Positions 22,172 through 32,769 of a stretch of DNA of 64,000 nt are shown piece by piece. This DNA comes from Immersiella caudata. Lineage: Eukaryota; Ascomycota; Sordariomycetes; Sordariales; Lasiosphaeriaceae. The DNA is taken from positions 5,890,001-5,954,000 of the forward strand of contig JAULSU010000004.1 of NCBI GenBank assembly GCA_030512335.1, given 5' to 3'. The notes below the pieces were generated by a model. That model ran no database searches. It saw nothing but the letters and a program-made list of their open reading frames with translations, and was not told the origin of the DNA. Made by a program: the position numbers and the translations under genes. Position 1 is the first letter of the stretch; the number at the start of each line of letters is the position of its first letter.

Positions 22172-22295
22172 CGACCGCCTGTGTCCCAAAAACTGGGACC
22201 CTCGCGAAAAGTTGCCATTCGAACCTGAGAGTGCTGCCTACTAGTTTAAATCATGTTTGGTGATTTCTCTAATCATTTCCTAAGCAGCGCCTGAG
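22172..22295 (-). repeat. Right terminal inverted repeat
   Basis: Reverse complement begins CTCAGGCGCTGCTTAGG and matches the left repeat. Just inside, 22161-22199 is a palindrome with arms GTCCCAGTTTT and AAAACTGGGAC around a 17-base loop, able to form a hairpin. Confidence 0.75.
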
Positions 22296-22579
22296 TAAGG
22301 TGGTACCGGGCGGTACGGATGACTGGGGCTGGTGAGGGCGACTTTAGGGTAAAATAACAGCGAATCAACATGGATTCGCATCCTCGGATCCACAAAAGTG
22401 CTGGCGTCTTCCCGCAATCCTGGCCTCGGACTTTGGACCGGACTGACAACCCATGTATGAAACACGTCAGCAGCCACAAAATAATTATTTTATCTCTTAC
22501 TAATACGCCCTTGTCGCGTCCAGCTGAATGTTCATCGCGGTCCATCATCTCCAACGCGTCGGTTTTGACAACCAACAAC

Positions 22580-24333
22580 ATGGCGAACACTTTGGTGTTG
22601 GCGATGGCCGCCGTGGCGGTTGTGTACATCGGGTACTGGATCAACAAATTCATCACCATCCGCAATTTTTACAAAGACAAACCGGGCCCACCGCACAATT
22701 TCCTTCTAGGACATGCCAAAGTCCTCGGCGAGTACAACCTCAAGTTCCCTGCGGATACAGCCATGCAGTCCGTCTTGACACAGATCAAGCGGGATTTTGA
22801 CCTCCCTGACATCTTCTACCTCGATCTATGGCCCTTCGGCCCGGAATTCGTCATTTGCAGCTCGCCCGACTCCGCGGCCATCCCCAGCACCGTCAAGCCC
22901 ATGGAACAGTCCCCAGAGGTGACCACATTCTTTACCGGAAACCTTGGCAAGAGCTTCATTGAAGCCACAAGCGGATCTCAATGGAAGGAACTGCTCCACA
23001 TGATCGCCCCGCCTCTAACGCCGTCGGCAACCAGGGCCTACTACAGCATCATCGTGGAGGAGGCCAAGATCTTTTATGACGGACTACAAAAGCTTGCTTC
23101 CAAAGATGACCCCTTCGATATCATGCACGAGGTTGGAAAGTACACATTCGACGTCATGTCGTGCGTCTTCTTCGGAGAGTCGGAGAGGTTACACTCGCAG
23201 ACCGAACACTGCCAGTTATACGAGGACCTCCAGCGCATTGCCGATGTCGTCGGGAAGACGGCTGTCATGCTCAACCCTCTTGCCAAGCGGCCGCTTCTCA
23301 AGGAGCGGGACAGGCTTGCGGCGCGGATGGAGAGCGACATTGACAAGATCCTTGCCTCGAGGTTCACGGCGTTGCAGCAGGAGGGCGATGTTTCGGCGAA
23401 GATGAAGACGGGAAGCATCATGGATAGGATGCTCCTTGCCAATGTGGAAAGCGGCAAGCCAGTGGATGCCCGTTTGAGGGACACGATATTCGATAAGTGA
23501 GTCATCCTCAACAAGGTACAAATTCACAAATACTGACACCATTCACAGCGCCAAAGGTGTGCTCGCCGCCGGCTTCGGCACCACAGCCGACACCCTCGTT
23601 GTAAGCCATGCCTCGCTCTGTCGAACGACGTGTATCTAACCCATCCAGTGGGCCTTCCTCCTCCTCGCCACGCACTCCGACATCCTCGCCAAAGTCCGCG
23701 AAGAACACACCCGCATCTACGCCCCCTCCTTTAACGAAACCCTCTCCCTCCTTCAGTCCGATCCCAACCGCCTCAAATCCCTCGATTACACCACAGCCTT
23801 CATCCAAGAAACTCTCCGTCTCTTCCCCGTCGGTCCACCACTTCGCACACACCCCTCCGATATGTACGTGTCCCTTTCTTCCCATCCATCTGACGGTTAC
23901 TAACCACCCCAGGAATTCCTTGACCCACAACTCCAAACTCTACCCCATTACAACTCACCAATTTCAAATCCTCTCCCACGCCATCCACTACTCCGAATCC
24001 TGCTTCCCCAACCCCAAATCCGTCCTCCCCGAGCGCCACCTCCCCCTCTCCAATCCCCCCTACAGCCGCAACGCCTACCGCCCCTTTGAGCGCGGTCCTC
24101 GCGCTTGTTTAGGATCGACTTTGGCAATGGACGAGATGAAGGTTGTGTTGGTTATGGTGGCGCGGTGGTTTGACTTTGAGCATGTTCTTCCGGAGGGGGA
24201 GGTCCTTCCGAAAAAGCCGAGGGTAGAGTATACGGATTTGGATCTGAAGTTGGGGGATGTGGTGTTTGGGGTACAGAGGTTTACAACTGGGCCGAAGGGG
24301 CCTGTGGGGATGAGGTGGAGAAAGAGGGAGTAG
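22580..24333 (+). CDS. Cytochrome P450, membrane-anchored
   Basis: Four exons (22580-23496, 23549-23600, 23649-23863, 23913-24333) give 534 residues. An N-terminal anchor (LVLAMAAVAVVYIGYWINKF) precedes the KPGPPHNFLLGH hinge. The I-helix reads LAAGFGTTADTL, the ExxR motif is ETLR, and the heme loop FERGPRACLGS supplies the thiolate cysteine. It is an ER-bound monooxygenase needing NADPH-P450 reductase; substrate unknown. I chose the ATG at 22580 because the anchor starts there; an in-frame ATG at 22370 would add residues without sense. Only about 285 bases separate the start from the right end of the transposon-like element. Codon use in exons 2-4 is strongly C-ending. Confidence 0.9.
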
Positions 24334-24857
24334 AGGGAAGTCAAAAGGGGGAGGAAAGGGTTAGAGGCGGTGAAGGGGTGAAAAGGGGAAGGAAAAGGGG
24401 TAATTGTGGTGTTTATCTTTGGGTGGGTCCAGGATGTGGGTTTAAAAATGTATAGCTGTGGAGAGGGATTTTAGAGGCAAGGCAACGACTTGCTGTATTA
24501 CACAGCAACTTGACTCTGTTTAATTTTTAAAAGGCTGAAACAAATTCAAGGACATTGGATCTTATTCTCAGAATTGAGTCTACCTCCTAGTTCACATTCA
24601 ATACGCGTAGTCTACCTAACAGTCTCCTGCACTTGGTCGGTCCGAATAAGGAAGGTGGTTGCTGCCTTGCATCCCGCCAGGAACACAATGCAGTTGGTGT
24701 TGCACATCTGAGCCGTCAGGTAGATCATTGAGAGCTCCCAACCCCGCGCAGATCATTGCGGCACAGCAGGTAGACCTGGCTAAATACTACTTCGAACCCC
24801 AAAGCCATCGATCTTTCATTCCTTCTTTTTCAAGTCTACAGCATCACAACAATCAGA
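24334..24857. other. Intergenic, tandem spacer
   Basis: P450 3' flank (G-rich) and promoter of the carboxypeptidase gene. Nothing else recognised. Confidence 0.4.
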
Positions 24858-26938
24858 ATGTTGTTCTCCTTCAAATTGCCCTCTGCCACTCTCATTCTCG
24901 CCGCCTTTGTGGGGACGGCCCTCTGCCAGTTCCCTCCCACGCCGCAGGAGGTCAAGGTGTTGAAGTCCAAGTTTCACGAGAATGTCACAATCTCGTACAA
25001 GAAGGTGAGTTTTTGACTTGCACAGTTGAACAGATCCTGCGCTCACCAACAGTACAGCCGGGAATATGCGAAACGACGCCAGGAGTAAAGTCGTACGCCG
25101 GCTACGTCCACCTGCCACCGGGATTTCTGGACGATGCTATCGGCTCACCGCAGGATTACCCAATCAACACGTACGTCAGTCGTGAACGCGTGTGTTGGTG
25201 TTTGTATGTTGGCTGAGTCTGATACATGCAACGACAGATTCTTCTGGTTCTTCGAATCCCGCAAAAACCCCTCCACCGCCCCCCTCGCAATATGGCTCAA
25301 CGGCGGCCCCGGCGGCTCCTCCATAATGGGCCTCCTCGAAGAAAACGGACCCTGCTTCATCACCCCCGACTCGAAATCGAGTTCCATTCTCAACCCCTGG
25401 AGCTGGAACAACGAAGTCAACATGCTCTACATCGACCAACCCAACCAGGTCGGTTTCTCTTACGACGTCCTTACCAATGCGACATTCTCACCCGCCGACT
25501 TTGGGTTTATTCCTGAACCTGCGGACTTCTCAAAGGGTGTGCCAGAAACGAATGTAACCTTTATGGTTGGGACGGTGAGCAGTGGGAAGCAAAACAGTAC
25601 CGCGCACAGCACAGCGCAGGCGGCGCATGCGTTGTGGCATTTTATGCAGACATGGTTTTTCGAGTTCCCGCATTATAAACCGGGCGATGATCGGGTTAGT
25701 CTGTGGACGGAGAGCTACGGGGGTCATTACGGGCCGGGGTTCATGCGGTTTTTCCAGGAGCAGAATGAAAAGATTGATGAGGGGGAGAGTCTGGAGGACG
25801 GGGCGCATAAGTTGCACTTGGATGTGCTGGGTATTGTGAATGGGTGTGTGGATTTTTTGGTACAGGGGGAGGATTATTTCCATTATGGATTTGATAATGT
25901 GGGTTGGGGTGTTTCTTTGGGTTGAGGTTGAAACTGACAGAGGTGCAGCCCTACGACATTCCCATCTTCAACAAGTCGACCTATGACACGCTCCTCCACT
26001 CCTGGCGACACCGCGGCGGTCTGAAAGACCAGTTCCAGGCTTGCCGAGATGCTATCGAGCAGGGTTCCGCCAACATGTCGACCATTTGCGACAACGTCGT
26101 CGGCGACTTTCTCGGCGTCATCGACGGCTACGTTACCGAGGCTGGCGTTGGAGACTACGACATCACACACCCGGCCGCTGACCCCTTTCCACCACCGTAC
26201 CTGTACGGCTACCTGACGCAAGAGTCAGTCCTCGGTGCGCTCGGCGTTCCCGTCAACTATACCCCCGTGTCGATAGCCGTCAACCAAGCCTTCACCTTTG
26301 ACACGTACGACATCCTCCTCGGTGGCTTCATCGAGGAACTCGGCGCCTTGCTGGACGGGGGTGTAAAGGTCCACATGGTGTACGGCGACTCGTGCGTTTC
26401 CTTGCTTACCCCCTAACCCCCTGTAATTACCCCCTAACTAACACCCCTGTGACCTAGTGACTACGCGTGCAACTGGCTAGGAGGTGAAACCGCCTCCCTC
26501 TCCATCCCGCACTCCCACCACTCCTCATTCTCCTCCGCAGGATACACCCCCCTCCTAATCCCCTCCTCACCAGAGAGAAGCTACGGCCTCACCCGCCAAC
26601 ACTCCAACCTCTCGTTCACCCGCGTCTTCAACGCCGGCCACGAAGTCCCCTCGTACCAACCCCAAGCCGCATACGAGATCTTCATGCGCGCCACGCGCAA
26701 TGTGGATATAGCGACGGGTACGATTCCGGTGACGGGGGAGTTGAAGACGGAGGGGAGGAAGAATGTGAGGGGGGTGAAGGTGAAGAGGGGGAAGGAGGTC
26801 AAGCCGAGGTGTTATGTGCTTAAGCGGCAGACGTGCACGGATGAGGTTTGGGAGGGGGTGGTGAATGGGACGGTGGAGGTGAGGGATTGGTTTGTTGTTG
26901 GGGATGAGGAGGAGAAGGGGGAGTGGAGGGATTTGTAA
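24858..26938 (+). CDS. Secreted serine carboxypeptidase, peptidase family S10
   Basis: Five exons (24858-25004, 25058-25170, 25238-25898, 25949-26391, 26458-26938) give about 614 residues; acceptor 25942 is an alternative for exon 4. A signal peptide (LILAAFVGTALC) comes first. S10 landmarks: FFWFFESR, WLNGGPGGSS (oxyanion), WTESYGGHYGP with the nucleophile serine, DYACNWLGG with the catalytic aspartate, and FNAGHEVPSYQP with the histidine. It removes C-terminal residues from peptides at acid pH in the secretory path or outside the cell. The sequence has many N-glycosylation sites. It is longer than carboxypeptidase Y, with a Glu/Lys-rich C-terminal extension. Confidence 0.92.
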
Positions 26939-27775
26939 AAAAGGGTGATAAGGGGGAGTTGGTTCGATGAAGACCAACTCGGACAGCTTCATCTGCTGTC
27001 TACCCATCGGCTCTGAAACAGCTTTCAATTTCCAAGTCCACATGTCAAGAAACTCCGTGAATCACCGCAGAGGAAAGCATCTCTTGGCGTATTCTCCCGT
27101 GTTCTCCACAACCAGGAAATTGTCCTGTTGTCCGTATTGCCCACATGTTACACACAGCGCTGGCTAATTGCCCTAAATTCCCCGACCAGCCGGCACTCTC
27201 CAGGATAAATGCGACTTCCCCACGGGGTACACGTATGTAAGAAGGCCGCATTTAGGCGCCACCGTCGATGCCAAGCTGGGTTGTTCCGCTGGTGCTTCTC
27301 ATAGGTCACCGCCGCCGGCACTTCATCCGCTGCAGATTGTGAGGAACACCATGCCAAGCGTATATGTGAAACCCGTGGACGGCGGTTATAGGGTGCGGGA
27401 CTGTGGGGTTTATTACAGGTGAAGTACATAGTGAGGGAAGAGAGATGACAACGCGTGGCCCGTCCGGCATGGATTGCCATGTTCCGCAATCCGGGGTGAG
27501 CCGCACGGATGGAGAGTGTAAGTGGGGATGGGATGGGAAATTTAATTAAGAGCAAGATTTATTATGACAGACTTTTCCTCGGTGCTGAGAGGGACGAGGG
27601 GAGAGTGCGGAGAAATTTGATGACTCGGGGGAATGGAAGAGATGGCCTGTTCTAGTAAACTCGATGAAAGAGGACAACCCGCTTGTCCGTTTTTCTTGGG
27701 TATATAACACCGGGAGGAGACCATAGAAGGATGTGACTTTGGTTTTGTATTGCAACATCCCGCACACGACACAAG
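26939..27775. other. Intergenic, promoter of the CE5 esterase gene
   Basis: About 0.84 kb. Minus-strand frames are short and without motif. A TATA box lies at 27711. Confidence 0.45.
27711..27717 (+). promoter_or_regulatory. TATA box
   Basis: TATATAA lies 65 bases upstream of the ATG at 27776, the usual distance for a strongly regulated secreted-enzyme gene. Confidence 0.5.
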
Positions 27776-28556
27776 ATGAAGCTTACATCGGTTGCCGTTC
27801 CCCTCCTTGCTGGCGTCGTCAGCGCCAGCCCGGCCGTCGAGCCGAGGCAGTCCTGCCCCAAGGTTCACGTTTTCGGAGCCCGCGAGACGACGGTGCCCCA
27901 GGGCTACGGCACGTCGCAGGGTCTCGTCGACCAGGTCGTTCGGGCGTATCCCGGAGCTACCAAGGAGGCCATCGTGTACCCGGCATGCGGAGGTCAGAGC
28001 AACTGTGGCGGTGCCAGCTACGACAGCTCGCAAACGCAGGGAACCGCTGCCGTGGTGCGCCAGGTTACGGCCTTCAACCAGAAGTGCCCTAACACGGCCA
28101 TCGTCGTCGTTGGGTACTCGCAGGGCGGCCAGATCTTTGACAATGCCCTCTGCGGTGGTGCTGGACAGACGCTCAGCGGAGCCGCTCTGAAGGCTGTCAA
28201 GGCTGCCATCTTTATGGGTGACCCGCGCAACACCAACGGGCTCCCGTACAACGTAGGCACATGCAGGAACAAGGGGGTAAGTCTTTCTACCATTTTTCTT
28301 TTCTTTGTTTCCCCCTTTTTGTGATTTCGATTCAGGGGTAAATGCTAATGGTGACCAGTTCAACGCCCGCCCCAACGGCTTCAAGTGCTCTCCCGCGGAC
28401 CCTAGCATCATCCAGTCGTACTGCGACTCGACCGACCCCTACTGCTGCAACGGAAACGACGCCAACTCGCACCAGCAGTACGTCAACAAGTACGGTTCGC
28501 AGGCGATGACCTTCATCAAGAAACTCGTCGACGCCGCCCTGGCTGCCTCCCCGTAA
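27776..28556 (+). CDS. Acetylxylan esterase-type carbohydrate esterase, family CE5
   Basis: Exons 27776-28276 and 28359-28556 give 232 residues. The signal peptide MKLTSVAVPLLAGVVSAS is followed by a propeptide ending EPR. The mature enzyme starts near QSCPKVHVFGARETT. The nucleophile elbow is VVVGYSQGGQI. The Asp and His of the triad lie in the second exon region (YCDSTDPYCCNG, SHQQYVNKYG). Ten cysteines suit the disulfide-rich acetylxylan esterase branch (AXE2-like) rather than cutinase proper. It deacetylates xylan outside the cell. Confidence 0.92.
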
Positions 28557-28837
28557 TGCCTCCACTGGTACCCGTCGCCGCCGAGGGTCCATACTAAGAC
28601 TTTTAGTCCTGCCAACAAGATGAAGCGTGCGCCTCCAAGGCCATCGTTCACCACTACGAAGCCCACGGTTATTTCGGCTTCGTCGACGCAGTCTAGCATA
28701 GAGACGGATATTGTCTTCCCTATAAGCTCAAAGATGGAAACATCGACGGTGACGGCAACTGGAGTGTAGGATGGAACATTCTTTGTATAAATTGACTTTG
28801 GTATATAAATCAAACATTGTCCCTCCTGAGCTCTGCC

Positions 28838-29433
28838 TCAGTTTCCGCCCTCCCTCGGCGGCTTCCTCCCGCAATTCCTACAGAACAAATCCTCCAGTTT
28901 ACATGAGTCTCCGCATGTCGGGCAGCACACAACTACTGCCTTTCCCTTTCCAGAAATACCGGCAGTGCCACTCGACGACCCTAGCACTGAGACCCTCTGA
29001 ATGTTTCCACCCGCTTCGGCTCCCCCATGGCTAGCCGCAGGATAATATGTTGGCGCCGGAGCCTGAATCGGCGTTGCCTGTCCAACCCGAGGTCGCGGCG
29101 TCGAAGCAGACGGACCAGAGTAAATATCCTCTTCATCCATCTTCATGCCCCCCTGAACACCACCCCCACCACCAGCGTTGCCACCCACACTATTCCCACC
29201 GCCTGCGCAACCAACGCATCTTCCACAGCCTTCTTCATTCTCTTCTCCTCTTCTTCCTCCTGACGACGCTTGGCTTTGGCTTCGCGGTTGATAACCTCTT
29301 GGTTTTGAGTCTGTTGCTGGTTCTGTTTGTCGACTTCGCGGCGGGCGGCACTGCGAGAGGTGCCGAGGACAAGGGCGGTGCCTAGGACGGGACGGCGGCG
29401 GGGGTCGAACGTTTTGGATGGGGGAAAAGGGGT
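28838..29433 (-). CDS. Zinc-ribbon protein with coiled-coil middle, 5' end unresolved
   Basis: Exon 2 (29152-28838) ends in a zinc ribbon, CPTCGDSCKLEDLFCRNCG. Exon 1 runs to 29200 and reads RRRPVLGTALVLGTSRSAAR, followed by a Gln/Glu/Lys-rich coiled coil (EAKAKRRQEEEEEKRMKKA). A 47-base intron (29199-29153) joins ..ALVAQA to GGMKMDEED in phase. The arrangement recalls fungal proteins with a short hydrophobic segment, coiled coil and C-terminal zinc ribbon. No ATG lies in the exon-1 frame before the conserved part, so another upstream exon must hold the start; the left boundary given is approximate. Confidence 0.55.
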
Positions 29434-29853
29434 TGGTGTGTTCTGTGGAGGGGAGTTTGTGGTTGTGGTTGTGGTGGGTGGGTCAGGGGTGATGTGATGT
29501 AGTCGGGGATATATTTGGATGCAAGGTTGAGGTCCGGAAACTGGGGTTTGGTCGTTTGGCAGGAGATATAAGTGGTGTGAGCTTTGGAGTTTCTTGTTTT
29601 GGAGCTACTTGCGAGTTTGGGACTTTTACCTTTGTTTGGCTATTTGATGGGCTCCAAACTATGTCAGCGCCGGGACAGAGAGTTCCGGGATTCTTTGTTC
29701 TTCAGCCTTGCTACCATTGCAAACAACCAGGTAGTTCACCTATCTGATGCGCATCAACGAATTAGGACGTCCAATGAGACGGCCTGTCAGCGACCAACAT
29801 CGTGAGGCTGGAGGTGATGTCCCGTGAGGCACGACGGAGTGAAGACAGGCTCT
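29434..29853. other. Spacer, nothing firm
   Basis: May hold the missing first exon of the zinc-ribbon gene. No motif seen. Confidence 0.35.
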
Positions 29854-30537
29854 TCACTCTTCGCTCTCCCCCAAAACACTCTCCAACCTCTCATTCTCTC
29901 TCTTGTGCATCATCAAGAGAAACTCCTTCCTCATCTTGGAATCCGACTTTTTCGGCTTGGACTTGATTCTCCACTCCTTCATCGCCTCCACCCCTTGCGC
30001 ATCCAAACACTTCAGTTCCTCCGCCGTTTCCACCAGCACATCGCGGATCCTAGCCTTGATACTTTCTCTCTGCATATTCACACTCCTTCTGTGAACATAA
30101 AGCGCCAAATTCCTCCTCGTCGACCACTCGTATCGAAACTCGGCCCACTTTACCCTCAAGTTGCGGATGAACAGGGAGTCATTAGGACCCCTGAAAGTAA
30201 GAACGGTCAGATAGACGTTTGCTCTTTGTTCATCCTCCCATTCCTCCTACTCTTTGTTTTCCTTCTCCCCCGCAGCCTGAAGTTCGTCGAACATGCCGTC
30301 GAGCTGGTTATACATGATGTTCATGATCCTTATGCGATCGGCGTATCTGAAGCTGGACATGTGGCCGGGGACGGAAAAGCCCTCCCATTTCTCGTTGAGG
30401 GCAATCTCCTTGTCGGCGGGAAACTGGAACTCGGCGCCCTTCTCCCCCAGGGATGGGCGGTACATGTAAGGGAAGGCTTTGACTTGGAGTGACTCCACCG
30501 TGGGCTTGGAGTTCTTCTTTTCGGTGGTGACAGCCAT
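29854..30537 (-). CDS. Hypothetical charged protein, two exons
   Basis: Exons 30537-30251 and 30190-29854 join in phase (GA|G) across a 60-base intron, 207 residues. It starts MAVTTEKKNSKPTVE. There is no signal peptide or membrane segment. The sequence is rich in Lys, Arg and Glu, with predicted helices (RYADRIRIMNIMYNQLDGM; RESIKARIRDVLVETAEEL) and a basic tail (WRIKSKPKKSDSKMRK). I do not recognise a family. A cytosolic or nuclear protein is likely. Confidence 0.6.
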
Positions 30538-31448
30538 TTTGTTGTGTGTGCTGTGTTGTGGAGAGATGATTGGGGGGAGGTGATGTTGATCCCGCACCTT
30601 TTTTATGTGTCTTGAAACATACTTCTTCCATGGGCAAACATGAAAAGTTAGATTCGATGCCGAGCCAGTCTGTGTCTGATTAGATTGGCGGTATGCTGCA
30701 AACTTTTATGTGGGTGCCGTGCTCCAATTCCATGTGCCAAAGTGTGTCAACTCCATCGGACCGTGGCACACTCTATTGATGTTTCGTAAATTCCCTTTGC
30801 TCTGGTTGCACACGAAGCTATGGCTACATAGATGCCGCATTTTCCGCTTCCCTCATACACACGTGCGGCAGTCAGCGGGTGGAGACTGAGGTGTTTGGCT
30901 TTCTTTTCTGGCTGCCGTAACTGACAAGGTTCCAAGTCGAAAGTTCTGACTCGAAGTAATGTTGGAAGGGGAAGGGGAAGGGGTAAACTTTTGCAACTAT
31001 AAAGTCTTGAAGAGTGAACTTTATCGGCATCTGAACGAATGCCATGTCGGTCAAATTGTATCTCTATATCGGCTCAGGGCTGCCGGACTTTGTCGGCTGA
31101 GAGTTCCACGAGCAATGCTGCTTGATCCAGCGCATAAAGCCGACTGGGTGATCCTTGGGGAGGGCGTCCAGGTATCTTGCTAAAGACATCCTTGATACCA
31201 ACCAAGGGGTCGCAAAGTTTAATAGAGGCCTAGTGTTTGGCTCGCGGAGGTCCTTTGTGATGTCGTCGAGAGGCCGGACCTAAAATGATCGCGGTCCAAA
31301 ACGGATGCCTCAGGGGTAGCAGCCATAGTACACAATACGAACCGCATTTAATCAAGCCCTATTTCATTACTACATCGCAGACGTATAAGGGCTCATGTAA
31401 TTACAAGGAAAACAACCGCCAAACTCCATTATGTATGTTCACAAGTCC
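30538..31448. other. Intergenic, nothing recognised
   Basis: About 0.9 kb with short frames only. Confidence 0.45.
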
Positions 31449-32663
31449 CTACTTCGCGGCCTCGTACAGCGTCTCAAACGGCCTCTCAGCCTGAGGCGTG
31501 ATCCTAGCCAGATGCCTCCGCTGTCCATTCTTCCAGTCGATAAGTGCCGAGTGCTGGGTAACTCTGTTATCCCAGATTACCACAGTCCCCTCCTGCCACT
31601 TGACACGGGCCTGGAAGTCGGCGCCATAGGCAAGATGGTCATACAGAAACTTCAGAATGGCATCTGACTCCTCCTTCTTGAGACCGACAATGTCACGTGT
31701 GACTGAAAAGTGTCAGTTCCTATTCCAATGGGAAAGGGGGAAGGGAGAAGGGGGGAAAGGGGACAAAGGAAGCTCACACTGCGGATTAACATAAATCGCC
31801 TTCTCCCCCGTCGCCGGATGCGTCCTCACAATCGGATGCTCATTCACCACCGGCTCCCTCCTCTTAATCCCGCCCCTCGCCGCACTCGCATTCACCTGCT
31901 CAATCCCCGAATGCGTCGCCTTCAACCCATGCAGCCTCTCCCTAAACAACGGACTCAACCGATTATACGCCTCGGCCGCATCCACGAAAAGCGTATCCCC
32001 GCCTGTCTCGGGCTTATCCAGGATATACAAGAAGGTCGTTCCGGGAGGTTGCTGCTCGTAGCTTACATCCGAGTGCCAAGCGACGCTGGATGTGCGGTTT
32101 GCGAAGAACTGGTCAACGGAGTTGTCGCCGGCGCCGCGGTGGACGAGGTGGACCTCGGGGTATCCTTCGGGCGAGCCGGAGGTGGGGTGGATGTGGTGAC
32201 GGCCAAAGTAGGCGCCGTAGTCGAGGGCCTCGGAGATGGGGAGGTCGGCGAAGTCTTGGCCGCGGAAGGCGACGACCTTGCGCTGGGCGACCAAGAGGGC
32301 GAGTTCGTCCTTGCCGGCGGAGGTGAGGGAGGTGAGTTGGATGCCGGACACTTCGGTGCCGATGGTCGGGGTGAGGTGGGTGACTTGTGTGCCGGAGGGG
32401 AGGAGGTTGGGAAAGGAGGGATCGGCGTTTTTGCCGTGCTCGACGTGCTCGAAGGGGGTGAGAGGGGGGTACTTTTGCTCCGGGTTCCAGGTGGGGAGGT
32501 AGTGTGGGTACTTTGCGGCTTGGAAGCCGTCCTTGCCAGAGGTTTCGGCTTCCTTGTCGAGCTTGTTGGTGGCGAGCTCCTTGTAGACGCCCTTGTGGAC
32601 GGCGTACTTGGGCACGATGATGTCGGCGGCGGCCGGGACGGACTCGACGGCGGAGGGGGCCAT
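31449..32663 (-). CDS. TauD/TfdA-family Fe(II)/2-oxoglutarate dioxygenase
   Basis: Exons 32663-31778 and 31702-31449 give 379 residues. The iron ligands are in SVAWHSDVSYEQ (HxD) and VTQHSALIDW (distal His); the 2-oxoglutarate arginine is in RRHLARITPQ. GTEVSGIQL and VAFRGQDF are usual TauD-fold landmarks. Fungal members of this length act on taurine or other sulfonates, releasing sulfite as a sulfur source; some act on other acids, so the substrate is inferred. It is probably cytosolic. A TATA box lies about 100 bases upstream. An in-frame ATG at 32711 is less likely. Confidence 0.9.
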
Positions 32664-32760
32664 GTTCAAGATCAAGAAAATGCCTGCCAATTGTTGGGTG
32701 CAGTTGTGCAAGTGAAGATGATCTGATCAATCTGAGTTAGAACTCGAGTAAGGTATTGTG

Positions 32761-32769
32761 ATTTATATA
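32761..32769 (-). promoter_or_regulatory. TATA box of the dioxygenase gene
   Basis: TATATAAAT on the minus strand, about 100 bases before the start codon at 32663. Confidence 0.45.

Larger units (their letters stand above)
19470..22295. mobile_element. TA-flanked DNA-transposon-like element, 2826 bases, carrying a non-transposase gene
   Basis: The left end begins CTCAGGCGCTGCTCAGG at 19470; the right end finishes CCTTAGCAGCGCCTGAG-like (reads ..GCAGCGCCTGAG) at 22295. The ends are inverted repeats over about 120-124 bases with clear similarity throughout, including the shared block CAACTTTTCGCGAGG. Each end is directly flanked by TA (19468-19469 and 22296-22297), the target duplication of Tc1/mariner-Pogo elements. 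No transposase with a DDE/D pattern was seen on either strand, so the element is non-autonomous. Its interior holds a spliced gene at 20713-21432. The alternative, that two separate relic ends happen to lie in opposite orientation, cannot be excluded. Confidence 0.65.

Noticed and set aside
19470..22295. Autonomous Tc1/mariner transposon
   Set aside because: No DDE/D transposase or helix-turn-helix DNA-binding domain could be read on either strand.
22580..32663. Possible secondary-metabolite cluster (P450, carboxypeptidase, dioxygenase)
   Set aside because: No polyketide synthase, NRPS, terpene cyclase or pathway regulator is present; genes look like independent loci.
31710..32726. 338-codon plus-strand frame
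   Set aside because: Antisense to the TauD-type dioxygenase, which has all catalytic residues on the minus strand.
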